This document shows, one piece after another, positions 27,282 through 37,513 of a stretch of DNA of 64,000 bases. Every line of letters begins with the position of its first letter. Positions within the stretch are counted from its first letter, which is position 1. Made by a program: the position numbers and the translations under genes. Origin of the DNA: Nocardia wallacei (lineage in GTDB: Bacteria; Actinomycetota; Actinomycetes; Mycobacteriales; Mycobacteriaceae); NCBI RefSeq assembly GCF_014466955.1, contig NZ_AP023396.1:1426001-1490000 (forward strand). Direction: 5' to 3'. Under the pieces are notes generated by a model. It ran no database searches, was not told the DNA's origin, and saw only the letters and a program-made list of their open reading frames with translations.

Positions 27282-28634
27282 TTAGGCCGGGACCAGGTCT
27301 CTGGTTTCTCGAGGGGTGTCCACGGGGTGGTCGTCGACCATGCTGGTCTCGTCGAACGGCACTTCCCGGTTCAGCACCGAGCGCATCCGTTCGGCGTCGA
27401 CGGTCTTGGTCCAGGTGCCGATCAGTACGGTCGCGACGGCGTTGCCGGAGAAGTTGGTGACCGCCCGCGCCTCCGACATGAATCGGTCGATGCCGACGAT
27501 CAATCCGACGCCGTCCAGCAGTTCGGGCCGGTGACTCTGTAGTCCACCGGCCAGGGTCGCCAGGCCCGCGCCGGTCACGCCGGCCGCGCCCTTGGACGCC
27601 ACGATCATGAACACCAGCAGGCCCAGTTGCTCGGCCCACGACAGTGGCTTGCCCATCGCGTCGGCGATGAACAGCGTCGCCATCGTCAGGTAGATCGCGG
27701 TGCCGTCGAGGTTGAACGAGTATCCGGTCGGCACCACGATGCCGACGGTGGTCCGTTCCACCCCCATGTGCTCCATCTTCGCGATCAGCCGCGGCAGCGC
27801 CGATTCCGACGACGAGGTGGACACGATGAGCAGATACTCCCGCGCCAGATACCGGACCAGCTTGAAGATCGACACGCCGGACGTGGCCCTCATCAACACG
27901 CCCAGCACGCCGAATACGAACACCACACAGGTCAGGTAGAACGCGACCATCAGCAGCGCCAGCTGCTGCACCGCCGCCAGCCCCGTCGAGGCCACCACAT
28001 TGGCGATCGCGCCGAACGCGCCGATCGGCGCCAGCCACAGGATCATCGTCAGGATCCGGAACACCAACCGCTGAATCAGCCCGACCGCGTGCAGGATCGG
28101 CTCGCCGGTGCGGCCCATGGCCTGGATGCCGAAGCCGACCAGCAGCGCCACGAACAGCGTCTGCAGCACGCTGCCCGCGGTCAGCGCCGACAGCAGCGAG
28201 GTCGGGATGATGCTTTCCAGGAACTGCCACGTACCGCCCGCACCCTCGGCCTGCTTCGCGTACTTGGCGGCATCCGTCGCGTGACTCGCGATATTCAGCC
28301 CGCTGCCGGGTTCCAGCAGATTGCCGACCACCAGCCCGATCGCCAGCGCGATGGTCGACATCACCAGGAAGTACCCGATCGCGAGGCCGCCGACCTTGCC
28401 CACCCGCGACGCCGCGCGCACCGAGCCGATGCCCAGCACGATGGTGCAGAAGATGACCGGCGAGATCATCATCTTGATCAAGTTGACGAACATGGTGCCC
28501 AGCTCGCCCACCGACTTACCGAACCCGGGCGCCAGCCAGCCGACGAATACGCCGGCCACCACCGCCACGATGACGGCGAGATAGAGCCAGTGGGTGCGGT
28601 CGCGTCGCTGCGGCCGCGTCGTCTGTTCCGACAT
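27282..28634 (-). CDS. dctA: C4-dicarboxylate:cation symporter DctA
   Basis: 450 residues, a dicarboxylate/amino-acid:cation symporter. Membrane helices fill residues 15-410. Substrate and ion motifs are the Ser-rich hairpin IVSTSSSESALPRLI, PTGYSFNLDGTAIYLTMA, and VGIDRFMSEARAVTNFSGN. It imports succinate, fumarate or malate with protons or sodium. GGAGGAAAC precedes ATG 28634. It is divergent from the sensor kinase gene, so the 172-bp gap should hold both promoters. Confidence 0.93.
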   Translation of the reverse strand: MSEQTTRPQRRDRTHWLYLAVIVAVVAGVFVGWLAPGFGKSVGELGTMFVNLIKMMISPVIFCTIVLGIGSVRAASRVGKVGGLAIGYFLVMSTIALAIGLVVGNLLEPGSGLNIASHATDAAKYAKQAEGAGGTWQFLESIIPTSLLSALTAGSVLQTLFVALLVGFGIQAMGRTGEPILHAVGLIQRLVFRILTMILWLAPIGAFGAIANVVASTGLAAVQQLALLMVAFYLTCVVFVFGVLGVLMRATSGVSIFKLVRYLAREYLLIVSTSSSESALPRLIAKMEHMGVERTTVGIVVPTGYSFNLDGTAIYLTMATLFIADAMGKPLSWAEQLGLLVFMIVASKGAAGVTGAGLATLAGGLQSHRPELLDGVGLIVGIDRFMSEARAVTNFSGNAVATVLIGTWTKTVDAERMRSVLNREVPFDETSMVDDHPVDTPRETRDLVPA

Positions 28635-28806
28635 GGGTTGTGTTTCCTCCGGTACTGCGGTGTCCCTCGATCGCCCGCGCGGGATCGCCGCTCCCGGGCC
28701 GGACGCGGGCGGTGCGGTGCGCCGGGCTCCGCGTCCTGCCGACCATCGTGGCGGCTACCGTGATCGAGGTCACTATTTCGTACATTTCGTTCACCGGGAG
28801 GTGCTG

Positions 28807-30357
28807 GTGAAACGTCGCGACCCGCGCGGGATGACGCTGGCGGGCCAGGTCTTCCTCGTACAGCTGGTCGTCCTGGTGGCCGTCGTCGCGGTCGGGGTGG
28901 CGCTGACGGTGTGGGAGTTGCGGCGCGATCAGGACGAGGCGACCGCGCGGCGGGTCACCGGCATCGCGGTCGCGCTCGCGCGGGCGCCCTCGACCGCGGC
29001 CGCGCTGGAAGCCCCGGATCCGACCGCGCGGCTGCAACCGGTGACCGAGCGGATCCGGCTCGAGACCGGCGTGGATTTCATCGTCGTGATGGCGCCCGAC
29101 CGCACCCGCTACACCCACACCGAACCGGATCGGATCGGAAAGCCGTTCAGCGGCAACATCGATCGGGCGCTCGCGGGACAGACGTTCACCGAGACCTATA
29201 CCGGTACCCTGGGCCCCTCCATTCGCGCGGTGACTCCGGTACACGCCGACGGCCGTATCGTCGCGCTGGTCGCCGCGGGCGTGACGCGGGCGCGCATCGG
29301 CGACCAGGTCCGGCAGCAGTTGCCGCTGATCGTCGGGGCCGCGGGCGCGGGCCTGCTGCTGGCGGTGCTGGGCTCGCTGCTGCTGCGGCGTCGATTGCTG
29401 CGCCAGACCCACGGTCTGGCGCCGGCCGAGTTGCGCAGCCTCTACGAGCATCACGACGCCGTGCTGCATTCGATCCACGAGGGACTGGTGGTGTTCGATC
29501 GGGATGCGGAGACGGCCGCGGTCGTCAACGATCAGGCGCGGTTGCTGCTGGAGCTGCCAGACGGGCCGGTCCGCCGCGCCGATCTGCCGATCTCGTTGCG
29601 CCGCATGGATCTTCAGGTGGTGCGCGACGAGATGCACGTGACCGCCGAGCGTGTCCTGGTGGTGAACCAGGACGTCGTGCGCTGGTCGGGCCGGCCGCTG
29701 GGCACGGTGCTCACCGTGCGTGACCACACCGAGCTGCGCGACATGATGGGGGAGCTGAATTCCGTTCGGGGGCTGGCTGATTCGCTGCGTTCGCAGGCGC
29801 ACGAGGCCGCCAACCGGTTGCACACCGTCGTCACCATGGTCGAGCTGGGCCGCTACCGGGAGGCCGTCGAGTTCGCCACGGCCGAGCTGCGGTTGTCGCA
29901 GGCCCTGATCGACCGGTTGACCGGCGCGGTGGGCGAACCCGCCCTGGTGGCGCTGCTGCTCGGCAAGGTCGACCAGGCCCTCGAGCGCGGTGTGGAGCTG
30001 ACCGTCGCACAGGATACGGTGCTCGATACCGCGGCCCCGCTGACCGCGCAGGAAATGGTGACCCTGGTGGGCAATCTGATCGACAATGCCCTCGACGCGG
30101 TCGCCCAGACCCCCGACGCCTGGGTGGAGGTGACCGTGCGGCACGAGGAGGACGGGCTCTACCTGCGCATCGCGGACAGCGGGCCCGGCATGTCCGAGGA
30201 GGTGTTCGCCCGAGCCATGGAACGCGGCTACTCGACCAAGACCGACCACCAGGGCCTCGGCCTGGCGTTGGTGCGGCGGCTGGTGGCGCGGCACGGCGGC
30301 ACCCTGCGCGCCGAGCGGGCCGCGGAGTCGGCGGTCGTGGTGCGGATTCCGCGATGA
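28807..30357 (+). CDS. DcuS/CitA-type sensor histidine kinase
   Basis: 516 residues from GTG 28807, five bases after GGGAGG. Residues 10-32 form TM1, residues 35-165 are a periplasmic PDC sensor (TRYTHTEPDRIGKPF, GPSIRAVTPVHADGRIV), TM2 is LLLAVLGSLLL, then a PAS domain and the SpoOB-type histidine helix SQAHEAANRLHTVVTM. The ATPase domain has NLIDNALDAV, DSGPGM and GLGLALV. This family detects C4-dicarboxylates or citrate. Its placement beside dctA makes dctA the probable target. Confidence 0.92.
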   Translation: MKRRDPRGMTLAGQVFLVQLVVLVAVVAVGVALTVWELRRDQDEATARRVTGIAVALARAPSTAAALEAPDPTARLQPVTERIRLETGVDFIVVMAPDRTRYTHTEPDRIGKPFSGNIDRALAGQTFTETYTGTLGPSIRAVTPVHADGRIVALVAAGVTRARIGDQVRQQLPLIVGAAGAGLLLAVLGSLLLRRRLLRQTHGLAPAELRSLYEHHDAVLHSIHEGLVVFDRDAETAAVVNDQARLLLELPDGPVRRADLPISLRRMDLQVVRDEMHVTAERVLVVNQDVVRWSGRPLGTVLTVRDHTELRDMMGELNSVRGLADSLRSQAHEAANRLHTVVTMVELGRYREAVEFATAELRLSQALIDRLTGAVGEPALVALLLGKVDQALERGVELTVAQDTVLDTAAPLTAQEMVTLVGNLIDNALDAVAQTPDAWVEVTVRHEEDGLYLRIADSGPGMSEEVFARAMERGYSTKTDHQGLGLALVRRLVARHGGTLRAERAAESAVVVRIPR

Positions 30358-31049
30358 CCGTCCGGGTCCTGATCGTCGAGGACGAGCCGCAGATCGCCGC
30401 CGCCCATCGTGCTTATCTGGAGCGACTGGCGGGTTTCACGGTCGCGGGCGTCGCCGGAACCGGCCGGGAGGCGCTGCGCGCGGCGTCCCGGGCGGCCGGA
30501 TCGGGTGCGCCGATCGACCTGGTGCTGCTGGACATCGGCCTGCCCGACATCGGCGGCCTGGAGGTGGCCGCGGCGCTGGCCCGGCTGCGCCCGCGGCCCG
30601 ACGTCATCGCGATCACCTCGGCCCGCGATCTCGAGGTGGTTCGTGCCGCCGTCGCGCACGGCGTCGCGCTGTATCTGCTGAAGCCGTTCACGTTCGCGGC
30701 GTTCCGGGAGAAGCTGGATCGCTATCTGGAGTATCGCGCCGCGCTGGCGGCCGGGGCGGCCACCGTCACCCAGCACGACATCGACCGGGCGTTCAGCGCC
30801 CTGCGCACCGCCTACCCGAAGACCACGGCGCCCAAGGGCGTCGCGCCGCACACCCTGGCGGAGGTGTCGCGTGCGGTCCGCGCGGCGAGCGACGGCCTGT
30901 CGGCCACGGAAACGGGCCGCGCGGTAGGGGTCTCGCGGGTGACGGCCTGGCGCTATCTGGAGCGGCTGGCCGAGGACGGGGTGGTGGACCGGCGCAGCGA
31001 CTACGGCCGGGCGGGGCGCCCGCAGGTGCGCTATGTGTGGCGGCGCTGA
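30354..31049 (+). CDS. CitB/DcuR-type response regulator
   Basis: 231 residues. The receiver domain has VEDEPQIA, phospho-acceptor Asp in VLLDIGLPD, and KPF near residue 110. The C-terminal part has a helix-turn-helix GLSATETGRAVGVSRVTAWRYL and a wing. It starts within the kinase gene (ATGA overlap), so the pair is translated together. It likely activates dctA in response to C4-dicarboxylates. Confidence 0.92.
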   Translation: MTVRVLIVEDEPQIAAAHRAYLERLAGFTVAGVAGTGREALRAASRAAGSGAPIDLVLLDIGLPDIGGLEVAAALARLRPRPDVIAITSARDLEVVRAAVAHGVALYLLKPFTFAAFREKLDRYLEYRAALAAGAATVTQHDIDRAFSALRTAYPKTTAPKGVAPHTLAEVSRAVRAASDGLSATETGRAVGVSRVTAWRYLERLAEDGVVDRRSDYGRAGRPQVRYVWRR

Positions 31050-31368
31050 CTCGGTCCGCTGGGCTTGAAACGTGTTGTGTTGTATAACAATTACCGCAAA
31101 CCCCTATTGTGGATTCTCGCCGTCGGCTGGCAGGGTTTCCGGCTGTCGCGAGCAGTCGGCGACGCGCGGGTCGCCGCGGGGGTGTGCGAACACTCCTGGC
31201 GTTTGCCTGCGATGTGCGGTGACGGACATCACCTGAGAGAAGACTTAAGAAAGTGCTGCGAGGTATGTAACAGTGGCCACTCTTCCCGGCCTTGGTGAGG
31301 TGTAACAGTAGTGATCGGCGTACGTATTTACAAGCAACAGTTCCAGGGTCTTCTTTAGCGGGGCGAAA
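31050..31368. promoter_or_regulatory. alkB upstream region with paired direct repeats
   Basis: 319 bp, AT-richer than the surroundings, no gene. Two direct repeats, GAGGTATGTAACAGT at 31260-31274 and GAGGTGTAACAGT at 31297-31309, lie 60-110 bp before the alkB start. There is also TTGT-ATA-ACAA near 31079-31090 and GGTGACGGACATCACC at 31218-31233. Activator sites are plausible. Confidence 0.45.
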
Positions 31369-32532
31369 GTGCAAACGGTCGGCAAACGCTCGGGTTCGCC
31401 TGATCCGAAACGGTACCTGTGGGTGCTCGGATTGGTGGCTCCCAGCTGTGCGTTATTGCCCTCACAACTGGTGTTGCACACCGGGTCTCCCGTGTTCTGG
31501 TGGCTGGGTCCGATCATCGTGCTGATCGTCATCCCGGTGCTGGACTGGGTCGTGGGCGAGGACGGGAACAATCCCCACGACGAGGACTACGAACGGCTGT
31601 CCAACGATCGGTACTACCGGTGGTGCACCTATCTGTTCCTGCCCATCCAGCTGATCGGCCTGTTCGTGGCCGCCTACATGTGGGCCAACGACGAGCTGCG
31701 GGTCGTCGACAAGCTCGGCCTGGCCGCGACGCTGGGTTTCATGAGCGGCATCGGCATCAACGCCGCGCACGAACTCGGGCATCGGGTCGAGCGCCTGGAG
31801 CGGTGGCTGGCGAAGATCGCGCTGGCGCAGTCCGGATACGGGCACTTCTACGTCGAGCACAACAAGGGCCACCACGCCCGGGTCGCGACGCCGGAGGATC
31901 CGGCCAGCGGCCGCCTGGGCGAGTCGCTGTGGGAGTTCTTGCCGCGCAGCGTGATCGGTGGTTTCCGCTCCGGAATCCGGCTCGAGCGCGACCGGCTGCG
32001 GCGCCGGAACCTGGGCTGGTGGAGCGTGCACAACAACATCCTGCAGGCGTGGTCGATGACGGTGGTGCTCTACGGCGCGCTGCTGCTCGCCTTCGGCCCG
32101 AAGATGCTGCCGTACCTGCTGCTGCAGGCGGTGCTGGCGGCCGGACTGCTGGAGACGGTGAACTATGTCGAGCACTACGGGCTGATGCGCGCCAAGCGGC
32201 CCAACGGCATGTGGGCGCGCTGCTCGCCCGCCGACAGCTGGAACTCCGACCGCCTGGTGACCAACATCTTCCTGTTCCACCTGCAGCGGCACAGCGACCA
32301 CCACGCCAACCCCGGCCGCCGTTACCAGACCCTGCGCAGTTCGCGAGAGGCGCCGCAACTTCCGGCGGGCTACGCCTCGATGATCCTGCTCGCGGCGATC
32401 CCTCCGTTGTGGCGCCACGTGATGGACCCGCGCGTGCTCGCCCACTACGACGGCGACATCAGCCGCGCCAATATCGCCCCGCGCAAACGCGGCCGCATCC
32501 TGGCCGCCCACGGCGGGCCCGCCCCCGCGTAG
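31369..32532 (+). CDS. alkB: Alkane 1-monooxygenase
   Basis: 387 residues with about six membrane helices and the three His boxes of membrane diiron hydroxylases: HELGHR, EHNKGHHARV and LQRHSDHH, plus NYVEHYGLMR, the AlkB signature. It hydroxylates medium-chain alkanes at the terminal carbon, taking electrons from rubredoxin. No rubredoxin gene follows, in contrast to the mycobacterial order alkB-rubA-rubB. The GTG at 31369 is the first usable start. Confidence 0.93.
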   Translation: MQTVGKRSGSPDPKRYLWVLGLVAPSCALLPSQLVLHTGSPVFWWLGPIIVLIVIPVLDWVVGEDGNNPHDEDYERLSNDRYYRWCTYLFLPIQLIGLFVAAYMWANDELRVVDKLGLAATLGFMSGIGINAAHELGHRVERLERWLAKIALAQSGYGHFYVEHNKGHHARVATPEDPASGRLGESLWEFLPRSVIGGFRSGIRLERDRLRRRNLGWWSVHNNILQAWSMTVVLYGALLLAFGPKMLPYLLLQAVLAAGLLETVNYVEHYGLMRAKRPNGMWARCSPADSWNSDRLVTNIFLFHLQRHSDHHANPGRRYQTLRSSREAPQLPAGYASMILLAAIPPLWRHVMDPRVLAHYDGDISRANIAPRKRGRILAAHGGPAPA

Positions 32533-32553
32533 TCGCGGGCCGTTCGATACGAC

Positions 32554-32601
32554 GAGACAGCGCCGCCGGGCGTGCGAATCGCGCGTCCGGCAAGCTGTCT
32601 C
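32554..32601 (+). terminator. Long two-stage stem-loop after alkB
   Basis: Outer stem GAGACAGC/GCTGTCTC is 8 bp perfect. The inner stem CCGGGCGTGCG/CGCGCGTCCGG is 11 bp counting two G-U pairs, with an AAT loop. No T-run follows, so it may end alkB transcripts by another route or act as an RNA processing site. Confidence 0.5.
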
Positions 32602-32694
32602 GCCCGGCCGCGACCACCTCGGACCTCCCTTGCGTATCGCGTACGCATGGAAGCGGCTAGCCTTTCCTGAGTACACGCCGACCAGGAGAGGCAG

Positions 32695-34170
<1,476 letters not shown>

Positions 34171-34196
34171 AATCGTGAGGGTCTAACCTGCATCCC

Positions 34197-34844
34197 ATGG
34201 GTGCGTTGGTTGCGGTGGAAGGTCTGGACGGGGCCGGCAAGCGCACGTTGATCGGGGCGGTCGCCGAGGGGCTGCGGGAGCGCGGGGTGCGGGTGGGCGC
34301 CCTGGCGTTCCCGCGCTACGGGCGGTCGGTGCATGCCGACCTCGCGGCCGAGGCGCTGCGTGGGCGGCACGGCGACGTGGCCGCCTCGGTCAACGCGATG
34401 GCCCTGCTGTTCGCACTCGATCGCGCCGACGCCCGCGACGAACTGTCGAAGTCGCTGGCCGACAACGACATCGTGCTGCTCGATCGCTACGTCGCGTCGA
34501 ATGCCGCCTACAACGCCGCGCGGACCGGCCAGTCCGCGGACGGCGAAATCGCTTCCTGGGTAGCGGAATTGGAATTCGGCCGGTTCGAATTGCCGGTGCC
34601 CGATGTGCAGATACTGCTGGACGTGCCGATCGAGGTGGCCGCCGAACGTGCCCGCCGCCGTGGCGAACTCGACCACACCCGCGACCTGGATGCCTACGAA
34701 CGCGACAAAGGACTGCAGGAACGCACGGCGGCGGTTTATCGTGTGCTGGCCGAATCGCAGTGGCACGGACCCTGGTGGGTCCATGCGCCCCATGACGATC
34801 CGGCAACACTCGCCGCGCGCCTCTCGGAAATGGTTGCCCGATAG
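34197..34844 (+). CDS. tmk: dTMP kinase
   Basis: 215 residues. The P-loop EGLDGAGKRTL replaces the usual Lys-Ser/Thr by Lys-Arg, as in mycobacterial Tmk. DRYVASNAAYNAARTG is the DR-Y motif binding dTMP, and RARRRGELDHTRDLDAYE the LID. It phosphorylates dTMP to dTDP for DNA synthesis. It lies 26 bp after ahcY and 78 bp before mtrA, the arrangement known from mycobacteria. Confidence 0.95.
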   Translation: MGALVAVEGLDGAGKRTLIGAVAEGLRERGVRVGALAFPRYGRSVHADLAAEALRGRHGDVAASVNAMALLFALDRADARDELSKSLADNDIVLLDRYVASNAAYNAARTGQSADGEIASWVAELEFGRFELPVPDVQILLDVPIEVAAERARRRGELDHTRDLDAYERDKGLQERTAAVYRVLAESQWHGPWWVHAPHDDPATLAARLSEMVAR

Positions 34845-34905
34845 GGTTGGATGTGCGTCGGTAATGTACCAGTGTTGGCGTGGTTGCCCGTTCCGAGCCG
34901 GAGAG

Positions 34906-34917
34906 ATGACAACATAG
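34906..34917 (+). other. Possible three-codon leader ORF before mtrA
   Basis: ATG-ACA-ACA-TAG directly follows GGAGAG and ends 5 bp before the mtrA ATG, in another frame. It has the features of a minimal upstream ORF. Confidence 0.3.
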
Positions 34918-34922
34918 TAGTT

Positions 34923-35600
34923 ATGAAGCCGAAGATTCTGGTCGTCGACGACGATATGGCGCTCGCGGAGATGCTCACGATCGTCTTGCGCGGCGAGGGT
35001 TTCGACCCTCACGTCGTCGGCGACGGCACGCAGGCGCTCACCGCGGTCAGGGAGCTACGCCCCGACCTGGTGCTGCTCGATCTGATGCTGCCCGGCATGA
35101 ACGGCATCGACGTGTGCCGCGTGCTGCGCGCCGATTCCGGCGTGCCGATCGTGATGCTGACGGCGAAGACCGACACGGTCGACGTCGTGCTGGGCCTGGA
35201 ATCGGGGGCCGACGATTACATCGTCAAGCCGTTCAAGCCGAAGGAACTCGTCGCCCGGGTGCGGGCTCGCCTGCGCCGCACCGAGGAGGAACCGGCGGAG
35301 CTGCTGTCGATCGCGGACATCGTCATCGACGTTCCGGCCCACAAGGTCACGCGCGCCGGTCAGCAGATCTCGCTGACCCCGCTGGAATTCGATCTGCTGG
35401 TGGCCCTGGCTCGCAAACCACGCCAGGTCTTCACCCGTGAGGTGCTGCTCGAACAGGTCTGGGGTTACCGGCACGCCGCCGACACCCGCCTGGTCAACGT
35501 GCACGTGCAGCGGCTGCGCGCCAAGGTCGAGAAGGACCCGGAGAATCCCGAGATCGTGCTGACCGTGCGGGGTGTCGGCTACAAGGCCGGACCACCGTGA
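34923..35600 (+). CDS. mtrA: Response regulator MtrA
   Basis: 225 residues. Receiver domain with VDDD at residues 8-11, phospho-acceptor Asp53 in [11 protein letters not shown], and KPFKPKEL. The OmpR-type winged helix follows ([40 protein letters not shown]). MtrA governs cell division, wall hydrolases and dnaA in mycobacteria and is essential there. It overlaps mtrB by 4 bp. It is nearly collinear with the mycobacterial protein, which starts a few residues earlier. Confidence 0.97.
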   Translation: MKPKILVVDDDMALAEMLTIVLRGEGFDPHVVGDGTQALTAVRELRPDLVLLDLMLPGMNGIDVCRVLRADSGVPIVMLTAKTDTVDVVLGLESGADDYIVKPFKPKELVARVRARLRRTEEEPAELLSIADIVIDVPAHKVTRAGQQISLTPLEFDLLVALARKPRQVFTREVLLEQVWGYRHAADTRLVNVHVQRLRAKVEKDPENPEIVLTVRGVGYKAGPP

Positions 35601-37513
35601 TCGATGGCTCCAGAGACCGCGTTCAGCGGTTGCTGGCAGCTCTGGTGGACCGATCCAAATCCGTCGGAGAAGCACTGGGCCATGTGTGGCGGCGCTCGCT
35701 GCAGTTGCGCGTCGTCGTGTCCACGCTCACCCTGTCGCTGATCGTGATCACGATCCTCGGTGTCGTACTGACCAGCCAGATCACCGACCGGTTGCTGCAG
35801 GCCAAGCAGAACGCGGGGCTCGAGGAGATGGGCCGGGCCCGCAATACCGTCGAGGCCCAGCTGACCGTCGCGAACGATTCGAGCAGTCAGGCGATTCGGC
35901 TGCAGGACGCGCTGCGCGTGCTGACCTCGGGGAGCAGTTCGCAATCGGTCGGCGCGGCGGGCGGTTACGAGGCGGCGCTGGTGATGGTCGGCGACGGCCA
36001 GCAGGAGATTCCGGCGGGCCCGATCCAGGACGTGCCGGCCGAACTGCGCCGGTTCGTCCAGCAGAACCAGGTCAGCTACCAGTTCACGACGGTGTCGGAT
36101 TCCGAGCGCTATCGCGGCCCGGCGCTCATCATCGGCAGCCCCAGTCTCGAGGTACCCACACTCGAGATCTACCTGATCTTCCCGCTCACCAACGAGCACC
36201 GCAGCCGAGACCTGATGACCGGCACCATGCTGATCGGCGGCCTCGTGCTCCTGGTCCTGCTGGCCGCGATCACGGCCCTGGTGACCAGGCAGGTGGTGCT
36301 GCCGATCCGTTCGGCCGCGCGCATCGCCAGCCGCTTCGCCGACGGTCGGCTCAAGGAGCGGATGCTGGTCCGGGGCGAGGACGACATGGCCCGGCTGGCC
36401 ATGTCGTTCAACGAGATGGCCGAGAGCCTGTCCAACCAGATCACCCAGCTCGAGGAGTTCGGTAATCTGCAACGCCGGTTCACCTCCGACGTCAGCCACG
36501 AACTGCGCACCCCGCTGACCACCGTGCGCATGGCCGCCGATCTGATCCACGGTTCCAGCGACGAACTGGATCCCGCGCTGGCCCGCAGCGCCGAACTGCT
36601 GGTCACCGAGCTGGACCGGTTCGAGGGCCTGCTCAACGACCTGCTGGAGATCAGCCGCCACGACGCGGGCGTCGCCGAGCTGCAGGTGGAGTCGCTGGAC
36701 GTGCGGATGTGCGCGCGGGCGGCCATCTCCACCGTGCGGCATCTGGCCAAGGAGACCGGCGTGGAGCTGGTGGTCGATCTGCCGGAGGACCCGCTGGTGG
36801 CCGAGGTGGATCCGCGACGCGTCGAGCGCGTGTTGCGCAACCTGCTCGCCAACGCCATCGATCACAGCGAGGGCAAGCCGGTGCTGATCCGGATGCGCGG
36901 CGACGTCGAGGCCAACTCGGTCGGTATCGTGGTCCGCGACCAGGGCGTGGGCCTGCGGCCGGGCGAGGAGAAGCTGGTGTTCAACCGGTTCTGGCGCTCG
37001 GACCCCTCGCGCATGCGCCGCTCCGGCGGCACCGGGCTGGGCCTGTCGATCAGCGTGGAGGACGCCAATCTGCACGACGGCCGGCTGGAGGCATGGGGCG
37101 AGCCGGGGCAGGGCGCCAGCTTCCGGCTCACGCTGCCACTGGTACGCGGGCGCAAACTGGGCAACAGCCCGCTGTCGCTGGAACCGCCCAAGCGCAGGCT
37201 GGTGGAATTGCCTGCGTCGCAAGAAGATTCGAGTGCGGCGGAGTCGCCGGGCGGTGCGGCGCCGGGCAGCGCCGCCGAGGACGACCGACCCGCATCGGAC
37301 GGCAGCGCGGAATCGGCAGGCAGCGCGGAGTCGGAAGGCAGGGCGGAATCGGAAGGCAGGGCGGAGTCGGAAGGCAGGGCGGAATCGGAAGAAACTGTGC
37401 CCCAGGACGATCCGGCGGTAGCGGAGAACACGGGCCCCTCGGTCGGCTCCGGGAACGGTGCCGGATCGTCCGCCGACCCTGTATTCGACGACACCGGAGA
37501 CCCGAAACGATGA
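35597..37513 (+). CDS. mtrB: Sensor histidine kinase MtrB with a repeat-bearing tail
   Basis: 638 residues. TM1 is near residues 38-60 and TM2 near 210-235, bounding an extracytoplasmic sensor. HAMP follows, then phospho-acceptor His301 in [14 protein letters not shown], and the ATPase domain ([31 protein letters not shown]). After residue about 530 comes an acidic Ser/Glu/Gly-rich tail with five 6-residue repeats (GSAESA or GRAESE) encoded by an 18-bp tandem repeat. MtrB phosphorylates MtrA, with LpqB as accessory. Confidence 0.96.
   Translation: MIDGSRDRVQRLLAALVDRSKSVGEALGHVWRRSLQLRVVVSTLTLSLIVITILGVVLTSQITDRLLQAKQNAGLEEMGRARNTVEAQLTVANDSSSQAIRLQDALRVLTSGSSSQSVGAAGGYEAALVMVGDGQQEIPAGPIQDVPAELRRFVQQNQVSYQFTTVSDSERYRGPALIIGSPSLEVPTLEIYLIFPLTNEHRSRDLMTGTMLIGGLVLLVLLAAITALVTRQVVLPIRSAARIASRFADGRLKERMLVRGEDDMARLAMSFNEMAESLSNQITQLEEFGNLQRRFTSDVSHELRTPLTTVRMAADLIHGSSDELDPALARSAELLVTELDRFEGLLNDLLEISRHDAGVAELQVESLDVRMCARAAISTVRHLAKETGVELVVDLPEDPLVAEVDPRRVERVLRNLLANAIDHSEGKPVLIRMRGDVEANSVGIVVRDQGVGLRPGEEKLVFNRFWRSDPSRMRRSGGTGLGLSISVEDANLHDGRLEAWGEPGQGASFRLTLPLVRGRKLGNSPLSLEPPKRRLVELPASQEDSSAAESPGGAAPGSAAEDDRPASDGSAESAGSAESEGRAESEGRAESEGRAESEETVPQDDPAVAENTGPSVGSGNGAGSSADPVFDDTGDPKR
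37301..37390 (+). repeat. 18-bp tandem repeat in the 3' part of mtrB
   Basis: Five copies begin at 37301, 37319, 37337, 37355 and 37373. The unit is GGCAGGGCGGAATCGGAA with a few G/C and A/G changes. It encodes GRAESE or GSAESE and keeps the reading frame, so copy number could vary without killing the protein. Confidence 0.9.

Noticed and set aside
32533..32694. SAH riboswitch before ahcY
   Set aside because: A strong hairpin is present but I cannot match the riboswitch core; a covariance search would be needed.
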